64,000 nt of DNA, from NCBI GenBank assembly GCA_948467545.1, contig CAOKER010000008.1, positions 1 through 64,000 on the forward strand, written 5' to 3'. The stretch's first letter is position 1; the number at the start of each line of letters is the position of its first letter. Made by a program: the position numbers and the translations under genes. This document shows positions 26,262 through 35,300 of the stretch, in pieces. Under the pieces are notes generated by a model. That model was not told where the DNA came from. It ran no database searches and saw only the letters and a program-made list of their open reading frames with translations. Origin of the DNA: an uncultured Eubacteriales bacterium. GTDB taxonomy: Bacteria; Bacillota; Clostridia; Oscillospirales; CAG-272.

Positions 26262-27278
26262 TCAGCGGTCTTCCTCGGCACCGTATTTTTTATAGCTTTC
26301 CTCGTCCGTTTTTACGGCCGAATCGGTTTCCGCAGCCGTAGTCGCAGCTGTAGTCACAGCAGCGTTCGTTTCCGCATCCGAAATCACGGAATTTCCGGAG
26401 CAGAAAATACTTTCACCGCCGAGCGGGGAAAAACCGCCGTTCTCCGATTCGGGCTGGGTCGGCACATCCGACGAGCCGCCGCGGTCCCTATCCTCCGCAC
26501 CCTCACGCGAAGCGCTCTCCCTTTCAGCCGCCAGAGCGGTTTCAAGCGCCGCAACACGCTCTTTAAGCTGCGCAAGCTCCTGAGAAACCGGATCAGGTAT
26601 ATGTACCTGATCAAGATCCGTCTCCTCGACGCGTACACTGCCGCGCTTTACGACATGAGCAGGAATACCGACGGCTGTGCTGTCCGAAGGAACCTCATGC
26701 AGAACAACCGCCCCGGCGGCTATCTTTGAATTATCGCCTATTTTAAACGGTCCGAGGACCTTCGCACCTGCCCCGACCATCACATTATTGCCGAGAGTGG
26801 GATGACGCTTACCCGTGTGCTTTCCCGTACCGCCGAGAGTGACCCCCTGATACAGGGTGCAGTAATCGCCGATTTCCGCCGTCTCTCCAATCACGACGCC
26901 CGATCCGTGATCGATAAAAAGTCCGCGCCCTATTGTAGCGCCGGGATGTATTTCAATACCGGTAAAATGCCGCGCCGTCTGGCTTATAAGCCGCGCAGCG
27001 AATTCATGCCCCCTTTTCTGAAGCGCGTGAGCAACTCTGTAGGCGGCAACCGCATGAACGCCCGAATAAAGCAAAATTACTTCCGTCTTGGTTCTGGCAG
27101 CCGGATCGCGTTCCATGACCGACTCAACGTCACACCGAAGCTCGCTGACAATTCCGCGCGTAAAGCGGTATACTTTCTCAGCTCCGGCCGCAAAGCCGCA
27201 GCTTTCGCGGGATGAGCAGTCCCTGCATTTTATATATAATTTTTTTCTTTTAATATTATCATTTTCCGGAATATCCAT
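26262..27278 (-). CDS. cysE: Serine O-acetyltransferase with N- and C-terminal extensions
   Basis: Converts serine and acetyl-CoA to O-acetylserine for cysteine synthesis. The left-handed beta-helix core has GIEIHPGATIGRGLFIDHGSG, GETAEIGDYCTLYQGVTLGG, GKRHPTLGNNV and the C-terminal GIPAHVVK. At 338 residues it is longer than normal: a short Cys-containing N-terminus (CRDCSSRESC), then after the core a probable coiled coil (LAQLKERVAALETALAAE) and about 80 low-complexity residues rich in Ala, Glu, Ser and Thr. I start at 27278; GAAAGG lies 13 bases upstream. Confidence 0.93.
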   Translation of the reverse strand: MDIPENDNIKRKKLYIKCRDCSSRESCGFAAGAEKVYRFTRGIVSELRCDVESVMERDPAARTKTEVILLYSGVHAVAAYRVAHALQKRGHEFAARLISQTARHFTGIEIHPGATIGRGLFIDHGSGVVIGETAEIGDYCTLYQGVTLGGTGKHTGKRHPTLGNNVMVGAGAKVLGPFKIGDNSKIAAGAVVLHEVPSDSTAVGIPAHVVKRGSVRVEETDLDQVHIPDPVSQELAQLKERVAALETALAAERESASREGAEDRDRGGSSDVPTQPESENGGFSPLGGESIFCSGNSVISDAETNAAVTTAATTAAETDSAVKTDEESYKKYGAEEDR

Positions 27279-27552
27279 AATTATGACCATACCTTTCGTA
27301 CACACCGTATCCTCCGACACGATATGAAGGATTTTCTTTGAGACCTATGACCATACCTTCGTACAGACTAAAATTTAAGACTTAAAATCTGAGCCGCTTA
27401 AATTCCGTCCGCGTCCGATAACCGTAAACAACTGCTCAGGCAGCCGCGGCAGGAGGACAGCGGGCACGGCCCGTTTCCCCGAACCGCCTCTTTAAAACAA
27501 GGCCGCACTTCGGATTCATACAGATATATGTATAAAATTTTCCTTATTGTAT

Positions 27553-27581
27553 ATTATATCTGTTTTCCCCTGTCTTGTAAA
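27553..27581 (-). promoter_or_regulatory. Promoter of cysE-cysS
   Basis: Minus-strand TTTACA (27576-27581), 17-base spacer, TATAAT (27553-27558). Confidence 0.75.
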
Positions 27582-27601
27582 TAGTTTTTCTCAATTATTT
27601 C

Positions 27602-27630
27602 TTGACATTTTTTAAATCTTATATTATAAT
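27602..27630 (+). promoter_or_regulatory. Promoter of the radical SAM-ferredoxin genes
   Basis: Perfect TTGACA (27602-27607), 17-base spacer, perfect TATAAT (27625-27630), about 110 bases ahead of the radical SAM gene. Confidence 0.8.
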
Positions 27631-27741
27631 TAATATGATCTGAAATATAAATTGTTCGCCGAATATGAAAACAGTCCGGCAGGTCATACCTGAAATCCAC
27701 TCGGAAACGGTCTGTTCGGAAACCAAAGGAATGAAAAATAA

Positions 27742-29289
27742 ATGCTGAAAAATTTGGGCGGACGCCCTGCGCGAATGCTGCTTGTCTATCCCGACTACAC
27801 GGACAGAGACGCTTCAAGACGGACAAGCGGCGGTAACTACAGTGAAGGTTTGGCATCAATTTCCGCGGTTCTTAAGCAGGGAGGTCATGATGTTAAGCTG
27901 ATGCATCTTCTCAACCTCCACACCGAGGAAGCCTTTAAAGCAAGACTACGGGAAACGGGCGAATTTGATATTATCGGGTTTTCTATCCGAACAACCGCTT
28001 TTCCCGATTGCCAGCTCTATATAAAATGGACAAAGGAAGTATATCCCGACACATTTATAATCTGCGGAAGCTATCATCCGACGCTTGTCCCCGACGAGGT
28101 TCTTGCCGTCGACGGGGTTGACTGCGTATGCGTCGGAGACGGAGAGTATGCGGAGCTTGAGCTCTGCGACAAAATGCGGGACGGAGAGGACTACACAGTC
28201 GTGAAGAGCCTCTATTTTAAAATGCCGGACGGTTCGTTTAAACACAATCCCATAAGACCGCTCTTCTCGGATTTGGATCAAATTCCGATTCCGGATTTTG
28301 ACCTGTTCGATTATGATAATCTCGAATCCTCAAAGGTCGGCACGGCCATTGTAATCGTGAGCCGCGGATGCTTTTACAACTGTACCTACTGCGGAAACGG
28401 AAATTTCCGTAAAGTATATCCGAACAAAAAAATTTATGCCCGTTTCCGCTCTCCCGAAAACGCAATTCTATATCTGAAAACACTGCTCTCGAAGCGTCCT
28501 TATATTAAATTTATAAACTTCAGAGATGCAATATTCAACATGTTTCCGGACTGGTTTGATACATTCATAGAGATGTACAAAAAAGAAATCGGTCTTCCCT
28601 GTACGGGCAACATTCGTTTTGACATTCTGACCGAGGAAACGGTCAAAAAGATGAAGGAAGCAGGCTTTTACACTATAGATATGGGACTTGAAAGCGGCGA
28701 TCAGGAGATGCGTTTCAAATATCTGAGGCGATACCAAACAGATGAAATGATAATCAACTGTTCAAACTGGTTTCACAAATACGGTATATCACAGCTTACT
28801 TATAATATAATAGGCCTGCCGTACGAGGATATTCACAGAGCGCTCAAAACCATTAAGCTGAATGCAAAAATCAAAAGCGACCGGGTTATTCCAAATATCT
28901 TTTATCCGTACGAGGGAACTCCGCTTTATGAAATTTCAAAGGAAGCGGGCTTTATCCCGGAGGGAGATTTTACAAAACGGCGCGTTCCGTTGATTCAGCC
29001 GCAGTTTCCGGAAGAACAGGTTCTGTTCATAGAAGCATATTTCATGCACTTTGTACGCCGATATAAGCTTGCGTACAAGCTGCCCGGAAAAATCGGAAAA
29101 ACTTATGAACGGTTTCTTGACTGGCGGGTTACAAATCCGCATGTTCCATATAAATTTCTCGTGTCCTTACATGACGGCTACACAAAAGCCCGCAACTCGC
29201 TTAAAGACTTTCTTGTAAACCATCTTCCGAAAGTATACATGAAGCTACGTGTAATCAAGCACAGCAAGAGGGCAAAGGTTAAAAATTAA
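27742..29289 (+). CDS. B12-binding-domain radical SAM protein
   Basis: 515 residues. A Rossmann-like cobalamin-binding-type domain (about 10-150) precedes the radical SAM barrel with Cys210, Cys214 and Cys217 (RGCFYNCTYCGNG). Later motifs include IDMGLESGDQEM and YNIIGLPYED. The last 110 residues are basic. Such proteins carry out methylations or rearrangements, but the substrate cannot be read from sequence. A 4Fe-4S ferredoxin gene follows about 125 bases downstream and could supply electrons. AAAGGAATG precedes the ATG. Confidence 0.88.
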   Translation: MLKNLGGRPARMLLVYPDYTDRDASRRTSGGNYSEGLASISAVLKQGGHDVKLMHLLNLHTEEAFKARLRETGEFDIIGFSIRTTAFPDCQLYIKWTKEVYPDTFIICGSYHPTLVPDEVLAVDGVDCVCVGDGEYAELELCDKMRDGEDYTVVKSLYFKMPDGSFKHNPIRPLFSDLDQIPIPDFDLFDYDNLESSKVGTAIVIVSRGCFYNCTYCGNGNFRKVYPNKKIYARFRSPENAILYLKTLLSKRPYIKFINFRDAIFNMFPDWFDTFIEMYKKEIGLPCTGNIRFDILTEETVKKMKEAGFYTIDMGLESGDQEMRFKYLRRYQTDEMIINCSNWFHKYGISQLTYNIIGLPYEDIHRALKTIKLNAKIKSDRVIPNIFYPYEGTPLYEISKEAGFIPEGDFTKRRVPLIQPQFPEEQVLFIEAYFMHFVRRYKLAYKLPGKIGKTYERFLDWRVTNPHVPYKFLVSLHDGYTKARNSLKDFLVNHLPKVYMKLRVIKHSKRAKVKN

Positions 29290-29413
29290 AGACGGAAGTA
29301 ACTTTAAAATTCATCGTTTTGATATTAAGCAGGTATTTTTTAATCAGATATCGCGTACACTTGGTACTGTATTAAAAAATTCCTTTGCACACTCCGAAAG
29401 GAATTGATTTGAT

Positions 29414-29587
29414 ATGGCACATCAGATTGACAGAGAAAAATGCATCGCGTGCGGAACCTGTGACGTCGAATGTCCTGCTGACGCCGTCATAATCAGCGAA
29501 GCAGGCAAATTCAGCATAGACGCCGACAAATGTCTCGACTGCGGAATTTGCGCTTCGGTCTGTCCCGTAGATGCGGCGCATAAATAA
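29414..29587 (+). CDS. 2[4Fe-4S] ferredoxin
   Basis: 57-residue bacterial ferredoxin with two complete cluster motifs: CIACGTCDVECP (Cys10, 13, 16, 20) and CLDCGICASVCP (Cys40, 43, 46, 50). It is a small cytoplasmic electron carrier of anaerobes and may serve the neighbouring radical SAM enzyme. GAAAGGAA lies 11 bases before the ATG. Confidence 0.95.
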   Translation: MAHQIDREKCIACGTCDVECPADAVIISEAGKFSIDADKCLDCGICASVCPVDAAHK

Positions 29588-29708
29588 TTTCAATTATTTA
29601 ATATTATTTACGCCTGCGGGGACAAAATAAAGCAGGGATGCTGTTCAATAAAGCATATGACCTTTATTGAATTTCCGGCAAGTACTGCCTGAAAGGAATG
29701 GTATTTAA

Positions 29709-30083
29709 ATGTCTGATAACAATAACGAAGAGATTATGAAAAATTTACCTGACGAGGAGCTCAGCGGTAATTCGGCCGCAGGGCCTGACGACATCAACGA
29801 TATTGAGGATGTTGAGGATATCGAAGATGAAATCTACACTCTCACCGATGAGGAGGGCAATGAAGCGCGTTTTGAGCTTGCCGGTACCAGAGAGCTCAAC
29901 GGAGAGACATACTATGCTCTGATTCCGATAGAAAACGAAAAAGACGAATATGTAATTCTCAAATCCGAAATCAGCGAAAACAATGAAGAAATGTTAGTCA
30001 CAATTGACGACGATGATGAATTTAACACCATATCCGAAATATTCGACAATGAGCTTTTCGGAGAAATCGATTACGACATGTAA
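29709..30083 (+). CDS. DUF1292 domain protein
   Basis: 124 very acidic residues. The central segment DEIYTLTDEEGNEARFELAGT followed by YYALIPIENEKDEYVILK is the DUF1292 (YrzB-like) fold common in Firmicutes, function unknown. The N-terminal 35 residues are low-complexity (repeated DI/DV-EDVED), as is the C-terminal acidic tail. GAAAGGAATG precedes the ATG. Confidence 0.88.
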   Translation: MSDNNNEEIMKNLPDEELSGNSAAGPDDINDIEDVEDIEDEIYTLTDEEGNEARFELAGTRELNGETYYALIPIENEKDEYVILKSEISENNEEMLVTIDDDDEFNTISEIFDNELFGEIDYDM

Positions 30084-30437
30084 TCAAGGTCTGTCGCTTT
30101 TTCCGGCGCACCGATAATTCACAATATAATCTAATTTACAGTTTTTTTCAGAATAATCTGAAAAACAACAGCAATAATATTAATCAGAACAGCAGAATAA
30201 AAAGCGGTATAAAAGTCAGCCGTCTGCAATTTTCGGGCATGCATAATTTTTGCGGTTTCAATAAGGCGCGAAGCGCCGTCAGGAGCCACGATGAAGTACC
30301 TGCACGGCGGACCGCCGCGCCATCCCCAAAAGGTAAAAAGGCGATTAGCCCGCAAAGCAAAAGACCGGACCGTCATATATCTAAATTATATCCTGCTTCG
30401 TTCGTGATATTTCAGTTAATTAAACCCACAATTATTA
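30084..30437. other. Gap with a dispersed-repeat copy
   Basis: No gene I can support. The minus strand at 30252-30280 reads GACGGCGCTTCGCGC then TTATTGAA, nearly identical to the plus strand at 41370-41393. A leftward frame across 30131-30376 ends in a hydrophobic stretch but overlaps this repeat and lacks a ribosome binding site. Confidence 0.5.
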
Positions 30438-30584
30438 AAAGGAGTCCAATTACAGTTAAGGGATACAGACCTCCCCGGCTGCCCTGAGATTGAGCCGCTA
30501 TATGCGTCTCACCACGGCATACCGGGAAGTTGGGAGTACAAATTGACAGTGGAGGACACCTACCTTGCGAGAGCAGGGTTTTTA
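30438..30584 (+). ncRNA. Structured ncRNA candidate (raiA-motif-like)
   Basis: A non-coding stretch with strong nested pairing: CTCCC/GGGAG, TGCC/GGCA, TGAGA/TCTCA and an inner CGC/GCG. It ends in CCTTGC-GAGA-GCAGGG followed by TTTTT (30579-30583), an intrinsic terminator. The segments CTCACCACGGCATACCGGG and GGAGGACACCTACC are, from memory, like the conserved core of the raiA motif RNA of Firmicutes. Signatures of SRP RNA, tmRNA and RNase P RNA are absent; 6S RNA is the main alternative. The next gene is a SipL-like spore protein. Confidence 0.6.
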
Positions 30585-30765
30585 ATTGCTGAATACACGG
30601 CGAAGCGGGTTTTTTATTTTCCATTTTATTTTCTATGAATATTTCCGGACTGTTCCGCATAATATGAAACAAGACTATTTTTTATACAGCAGCTCCGCAA
30701 CCTACACGGCTTATACTTATCTGCAGTTGCTTTTAGTTATACTTATAGTAAAAGGAGAATTCAAA

Positions 30766-32517
30766 ATGGAAACAAAAAAAACAAGCGCAGCGGTCATTCC
30801 GCAAGACAATCCCGAATCCGGAATTTCAAGCGTCTTTTCCGGTTCGGACAGAAGAGATTGCAGACTTGTCACCGTATGCACAGTTAAGGACGAAAAGGAA
30901 GTCAGCGCCGAGATCTCTCTGCCGGATTACTATTCAAATGCAGAAAAAATACTTTTTGCGACTGCCGCCCCGTCAATAAACGACAAATATGCAGAGGGCG
31001 ATAAAATTACATACAGCGGCAGCGTTACCTTCACAGTATACTTTATCACGTCCGAAAACGAGCTGAAATGTATCAGTTTTGAAGGGAGCTTTGACGGAGA
31101 TCCGACAGTCTGCACGCAAGAAAAGGGTGAAGAGGACACTACATACACGGTAAATATCTTTCCGGTATGCGGCTCTGTATCATACAGGCTGATAGGTCCG
31201 AGAAGAATAAGCGCGAAATGCCGGATAGCCTCCGATATATGCGTCACCGCGGAAAGAATATTCGAACCCGATATTTCCGGAGAGGGTGAATATGATACAG
31301 CCGTAACGCTTCAAAGAAAAAGCGATTCGGTAAGAACAATTTCAGAAACAAGCTTTTTTGAAGAAGATCTGAGATTCAGCGACGATATTGAAATCGAAAG
31401 CTCGCTTCCGCCGATCGCCGATATTATTTCATGCAATATCTCCATAATTCCGGAGGAATGCAAGCAAAGCGATGATACAATACAGCTCCGCGGTTCGGTT
31501 ATAGCAAACTGTCTTTGCATATCGGATACCGGCGAAATCATGTCGGTTCAAAAGAAGCTTCCGATAGCGGAAACCTTTGACGCGCCCGAAACTGCGTCAG
31601 GGGGAGACGAAACAAGCTGCTGGGCTGATATTACGGTTGCGGCGGTTACAGCCGAAGCCGCCGAAAACAGCTTCGGTGAGAAAAAAATTATAGAGCTCGA
31701 TTTCACCTATTCAGCAGAAATATTCTGCGTGACCGAAACAAGCACAGAACTGACCAGAGACATTTATTCCACCGAATACAAAACAGACTCCGAATACAGA
31801 AAAGTTCCGCTCTGCAAATTCAGCAGAATACTGACATCAAATTTCTCGATAAACGCCAGCACCCCGTTTGAAAGCACGGCATCCGCACCGGTACAATCGA
31901 CGGAACAAAAATCCGGAGACGACGGAGATGAGCAGGCTCTTCTGCCAGTGGAAGCGCCGAGAATCCCCCATGCCCCGTCGGTTCTTTACACCCAGGCATC
32001 AATTAAAGAAATGTCATCCGCCTTCGACGAACAGAAATGCCGAATTACAATATCGGGAACGGCAGAAATCTGCATGATTATAAACGACAACGGAAACACA
32101 CGCGGAATTTGTTTTGAAACTCCATTCAAAAACGAACTTGACGGGTACGGAATGAACGGAAACATAATATCCTCTGCTTCATGCGCCTGCCAGACCGTTC
32201 ACGGACGCGCCGACACATCTGCGGTATATGCGGATTTTGAAGTTATACTTTCCGTCACAGCCTTCTCTGTATCGGATGAAGAAATAATTGATAAGGTAGC
32301 TCTCGACAAAGCGTCAAAGTTTGATCCGATGAGCCGTCCTCCGATTCTGATATACTATCCTCACCGCGGCGAAAGTCTGTGGGAGATCGCAAAAAAGTAC
32401 AGCACCACGGTAAACGCATTACGGGATGTCAACCATATACAGGGCGACACATCTCCGGATGATTCGGTAATGATTATCCCGCGTCATTCTTCCCCCGGAA
32501 AGAATTCAAAAAAATAA
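30766..32517 (+). CDS. SipL-like spore coat protein (DUF3794 domains plus LysM)
   Basis: 583 residues. It holds two or three DUF3794/SPOCS domains (segments such as VTFTVYFITSENE, GSVIANCLCISDTGE and ISGTAEICMI) and a C-terminal LysM domain, about residues 535-575 (HRGESLWEIAKKYSTT, VNHIQGD, VMIIPR). In clostridia SipL binds SpoIVA and is needed for coat and cortex assembly around the forespore. I start at 30766 with AAAAGGAG upstream; the longer frame from 30586 crosses the ncRNA terminator region. A spore function is family inference. Confidence 0.85.
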   Translation: METKKTSAAVIPQDNPESGISSVFSGSDRRDCRLVTVCTVKDEKEVSAEISLPDYYSNAEKILFATAAPSINDKYAEGDKITYSGSVTFTVYFITSENELKCISFEGSFDGDPTVCTQEKGEEDTTYTVNIFPVCGSVSYRLIGPRRISAKCRIASDICVTAERIFEPDISGEGEYDTAVTLQRKSDSVRTISETSFFEEDLRFSDDIEIESSLPPIADIISCNISIIPEECKQSDDTIQLRGSVIANCLCISDTGEIMSVQKKLPIAETFDAPETASGGDETSCWADITVAAVTAEAAENSFGEKKIIELDFTYSAEIFCVTETSTELTRDIYSTEYKTDSEYRKVPLCKFSRILTSNFSINASTPFESTASAPVQSTEQKSGDDGDEQALLPVEAPRIPHAPSVLYTQASIKEMSSAFDEQKCRITISGTAEICMIINDNGNTRGICFETPFKNELDGYGMNGNIISSASCACQTVHGRADTSAVYADFEVILSVTAFSVSDEEIIDKVALDKASKFDPMSRPPILIYYPHRGESLWEIAKKYSTTVNALRDVNHIQGDTSPDDSVMIIPRHSSPGKNSKK

Positions 32518-32555
32518 GACGGAATAATTTATGTTCCGTGTCTTAGACTTTTCTT
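32517..32555 (+). terminator. Terminator after the SipL-like gene
   Basis: AGAC-GGAA and TTCC-GTGTCT pair with a small bulge across 32517-32544, followed by TAGACTTTTC. Placement directly at the stop codon supports it; the T tract is interrupted. Confidence 0.5.
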
Positions 32556-32599
32556 GAATTTCTCTCAGCCATCATTCCATAAAATTTATGGCAAAAAGC

Positions 32600-32695
32600 A
32601 GCGTTTAGCGGTTTTACATTGTAAAATCGCCGTCACCCGCGGCAAAACAAAACTTGTTTCTTAAAGCTTTAGCCTTAAGATATTATATATACCAC
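32600..32695 (-). repeat. Second copy of the promoter-hairpin element
   Basis: Reading leftward from about 32695: TATAATATCTTAA, a hairpin GGCTAAAGC, AGCTTTAAGA, CAAGTTT, then GACGGCGATTTT and AAAACC. The order and most bases match the rubrerythrin leader at 10653-10748. It lies in a 390-base gap without an intact gene. Confidence 0.6.
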
Positions 32696-32883
32696 TTTAC
32701 CAATCTCTTCGGACATATTAAAAAACTATAATTCATATTTTTGAGTAATTTTTCATAGTTTCCTGTCATGACAGACGATCTTATCCCGCTTCCAATTTCA
32801 ATTTTCTGCTGTAATGCATGTTTCTTATCCTCGGCATTGCAAATCCCCCTTAGTGTAGTCTTGAAATACTCTTTGTTTTTCAA
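32683..32883 (-). other. Doubtful small reading frame in the gap
   Basis: A 66-codon leftward frame opening with TTG inside a palindrome. The composition is protein-like (KKHALQQKIEIGSG, NYEKLLKNMNYSF) but there is no ribosome binding site and no family I recognise. It may be a remnant. Confidence 0.2.
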
Positions 32884-32905
32884 GTATTTACTCTAAGGGG
32901 GATTT
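32841..32905. repeat. 65-bp nested palindrome
   Basis: Perfect 13-bp arms AAATCCCCCTTAG (32841-32853) and CTAAGGGGGATTT (32893-32905) enclose an inner 7-bp stem AAATACT (32864-32870) / AGTATTT (32883-32889). It lies just past the stop of the leftward acyltransferase pseudogene. It could be a bidirectional terminator or a miniature mobile element. Confidence 0.85.
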
Positions 32906-32911
32906 TCGGCA

Positions 32912-33976
32912 TCAGCCCTTTATATCATTTTCTCCGTAAATACGCTTATTGAACGCGCCTTTTAGCAGATTCCATATCATACAGCTTCCAAAAGACAGGA
33001 TGTAAACGCTTACCATACGTATGATATATCTCATCCCTATACTATTTACTCCGATAAGCTCCATGCGGTAGTTTATCCGTGCTATCGCAAGGCAATGACA
33101 CAAATAAACAAGATATGTAGCGCGGTCGGCGGAGGAAATAAAGCGCGGCATTTTCTTCGTGTGACGCGCAGCAAAGTCACAGAAATACAATGTAAACAAT
33201 ATAGCTCCGATACAGTATATTACGTGGTAAATTTCAGCCGCAGTATATCCTATGCGCGAAATATAAACATAAGCTAACACATCAAAAACGGCAAGCAATA
33301 TAAATCCCAATGTGACAGGTACGCCCAACCGCCTTATACGAGACATAAATGCGGTATAATATTTGCCAACAATGCAGCCAAAAACAAAATAAAATAAATA
33401 TGAAGTAAACACACGGTCGATATATTTGAAATCCTCACATATTCCGCTTACGCGCAAAAACGGAACAAGCCCGCGCCATAAAATAAGCATCAACACAAAA
33501 GAAACGATAAGAAGCGGAACCGGCTTCACCTTCTTTAAAAGCTTTACAAACAGCGGCGCAAGAAGATAAAACTGCGTGATGATTACCACAAAATAAAACG
33601 GACTCACAAGATCTCCGACAATTACATAACGGAAAAAATCGCGGAAGCGGAACGGGAAATATCCAATGCTGACATAATAGCAATAATAAATAAGAACCCA
33701 AAGAATATACGGTGCAATTATGCTCTTTATACGCTTGCACCAGAAGGTAACAGTGTCAAATGGCTCTTTCATATTCAAAAAGAGCTTTATACCCGACAGA
33801 AAAATAAAGCCCTGAACGACGAAAGCTGAAAGTCTCCAAGGTATCAGCACGGCAAAATACTGAAGAGATGATCGTTCAAGCGTTGTGACAGGCTCACTCT
33901 ACACATGGATAAATACGACAAGCAAACAGTACAGCAGGTTCATATATGATAATTCTGAAAGTCTTTTTTGTTTCAT
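32912..33976 (-). pseudogene. Acyltransferase 3 membrane protein, interrupted by TAG near the N-terminus
   Basis: The frame opens at ATG 33976 after AAGGGG and reads MKQKRLSELSYMNLLYCLL then VVFIHV, meets TAG (33899-33901), and continues in the same frame with SEPVTTLERSSLQYF and about 325 further residues with some ten membrane segments. The N-terminal His and the whole topology match the OafA/YrhL acyltransferase 3 family, which O-acylates surface glycans. The stop probably replaced a Ser codon. Downstream ATG starts would lose the first membrane segment. Confidence 0.8.
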
Positions 33977-34312
33977 TAATCTACCCCTTAAAACGTCAAG
34001 ACGAAAAATACTTCTAAATATCTGTCGTCATAACAAAATAATTTTTATTCATATGGTACATTGCTGAGAGATAATACTCCGATGAGTCAGGGAACAAACT
34101 GTTCAAGTTATAAAAAGTTATAAATCTGAGAATTTTTACCCGGTTCTTTTAGAGATTATGGATTTCTCGTAATCGCAGCCGAGCAAAAGGATAACACATA
34201 TCGGTATATTCAATTTAATATAGAATATTTATTCGATAGACAAAATGATCTGTATTTTTCATCATCTCACCAATCTTAAATCGTTTACATAGAATCTTAG
34301 CACAGCTCACAG
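33977..34312. other. AT-rich gap upstream of the acyltransferase pseudogene
   Basis: No gene. The AT-rich sequence presumably carries the leftward promoter of the acyltransferase and the end of the amidase transcript. I see no convincing hairpin or repeat. Confidence 0.4.
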
Positions 34313-35287
34313 TCATCTACTGATTTCAGCAGCATTTTCGGCAGCCTCCAAAGCTTCCGCAATTCCGTCTGCGACCGTCTGCATGAGCTTTCTCCGCTCT
34401 GCGCGATCGGTAAGCCTCGCAGCATCTCCGGCATTTGTCGCAAAGCCGGTTTCAAACAGCACAGACGGAACGGATGTATATTTAGTTACTATAAACGCTT
34501 TATCCCAGCTGTCCTCCCATGTATAAAGATTTTCGGAAGGATAAGCGCTTTTCACAGCGTCGATTATACTGTCGAAGAAAATTTTGGATACGGCAGAGCT
34601 TTCGTTTTCCGCACAGTAATCGATTTCAAACCCGGAATAATCCGGATCATTCTCCATTGCATTCACATGAATCGAGATAAAAAAATCGACATCATTTATC
34701 TTTGAAAGATAATTCGCATAAACCGTTCGCTCGTATGCGCTGAAAATATTGTTGTCAACGCATTTATCTATATTGTATTCAACGCCGGAAGAATCCGCAA
34801 GCGACACAAGCTCAGTCAAAGGCGGAAAGCTCTTTCCGTCATGAAGCATAATTACATTCACGCCGTATCCCTCAAGAATACCGCGAAGGTCTTCCGCCAT
34901 AGCTAAAGTAAGCTCTTTTTCGGTAAAATCTCCGATTAAATCCGAGGAACAGCCCTCATCGGTAAAACCGTGTCCCGGATCTATAATAACGGTATATGTA
35001 CTCCGAACGGTCGGATTATCCCCTATTACACCGGAAGAGTCTGCGGTCTCAAAAACGGCCGGATTATCGGTCAATTTTTCGTCAATCCGCATGTCCCCAT
35101 CAGCCGGCACTGTACCGCCGGAACTTTCGGAATCCGCTGCGGAATGTGCTTCTCCGGTCTGCACAGCTGTCGGCAGTCCGCTCTCTGAAAAGGCAGACAT
35201 AATTTTCCCTGTCAGGACCGTAAACAAAGTTACTCCGGTGACAACCGCAATAGCTGCAATCAATACTATAATTATTTTTCGAGTCAT
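34313..35287 (-). CDS. N-acetylmuramoyl-L-alanine amidase (Amidase_3), membrane-anchored
   Basis: 324 residues. An N-terminal hydrophobic segment (IIIVLIAAIAVVTGVTLF) serves as anchor or signal, then a Ser/Gly-rich linker of about 70 residues, then the zinc amidase domain: IIDPGHGFTDEG (zinc His), TEKELTLAMA (zinc Glu), FISIHVNA (zinc His) and LFETGFATN (catalytic Glu). It cuts the bond between MurNAc and the peptide in peptidoglycan, outside the membrane. The start may be ATG 35287 or GTG 35296; neither has ideal spacing. It follows the epimerase gene almost directly. Confidence 0.9.
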   Translation of the reverse strand: MTRKIIIVLIAAIAVVTGVTLFTVLTGKIMSAFSESGLPTAVQTGEAHSAADSESSGGTVPADGDMRIDEKLTDNPAVFETADSSGVIGDNPTVRSTYTVIIDPGHGFTDEGCSSDLIGDFTEKELTLAMAEDLRGILEGYGVNVIMLHDGKSFPPLTELVSLADSSGVEYNIDKCVDNNIFSAYERTVYANYLSKINDVDFFISIHVNAMENDPDYSGFEIDYCAENESSAVSKIFFDSIIDAVKSAYPSENLYTWEDSWDKAFIVTKYTSVPSVLFETGFATNAGDAARLTDRAERRKLMQTVADGIAEALEAAENAAEISR

Positions 35288-35300
35288 AGCCCTCACTTAC

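Larger units (their letters stand above)
27279..27741. other. Divergent promoter region of cysE and the radical SAM gene
   Basis: Two back-to-back promoters (27553-27581 leftward, 27602-27630 rightward). The cysE leader of about 270 bases has no T-box signature that I can find. It contains a small leftward frame starting at about 27516 (begins MNPKCG, 27 codons, two Cys, no good ribosome binding site). TACGAAGGTATGGTCATA (about 27345-27362) also recurs close to the true ribosome binding site (about 27283-27300). Confidence 0.5.

Noticed and set aside
27430..27516. Cys-containing leader peptide before cysE
   Set aside because: A 27-codon frame with two Cys codons exists but has no ribosome binding site and ends in an Ala run; it looks accidental.
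27279..27546. T-box riboswitch in the cysE-cysS leader
   Set aside because: Length and context fit, but I find no GGTGG-ACCGCG core or clear specifier loop.
30131..30376. 81-residue leftward membrane protein
   Set aside because: The frame overlaps a dispersed repeat, lacks a ribosome binding site and matches no family; its hydrophobic end alone is weak evidence.
30438..30584. SRP RNA, tmRNA or RNase P RNA
   Set aside because: The conserved cores of these RNAs (GGTCAGG-CCGGAAGGAAGCAGCC, tmRNA ends, GAGGAAAGTCC) are absent.
33899..33901. Selenocysteine or pyrrolysine readthrough of the acyltransferase stop
   Set aside because: No recoding hairpin is visible and the family has Ser or similar there; a nonsense mutation is simpler.
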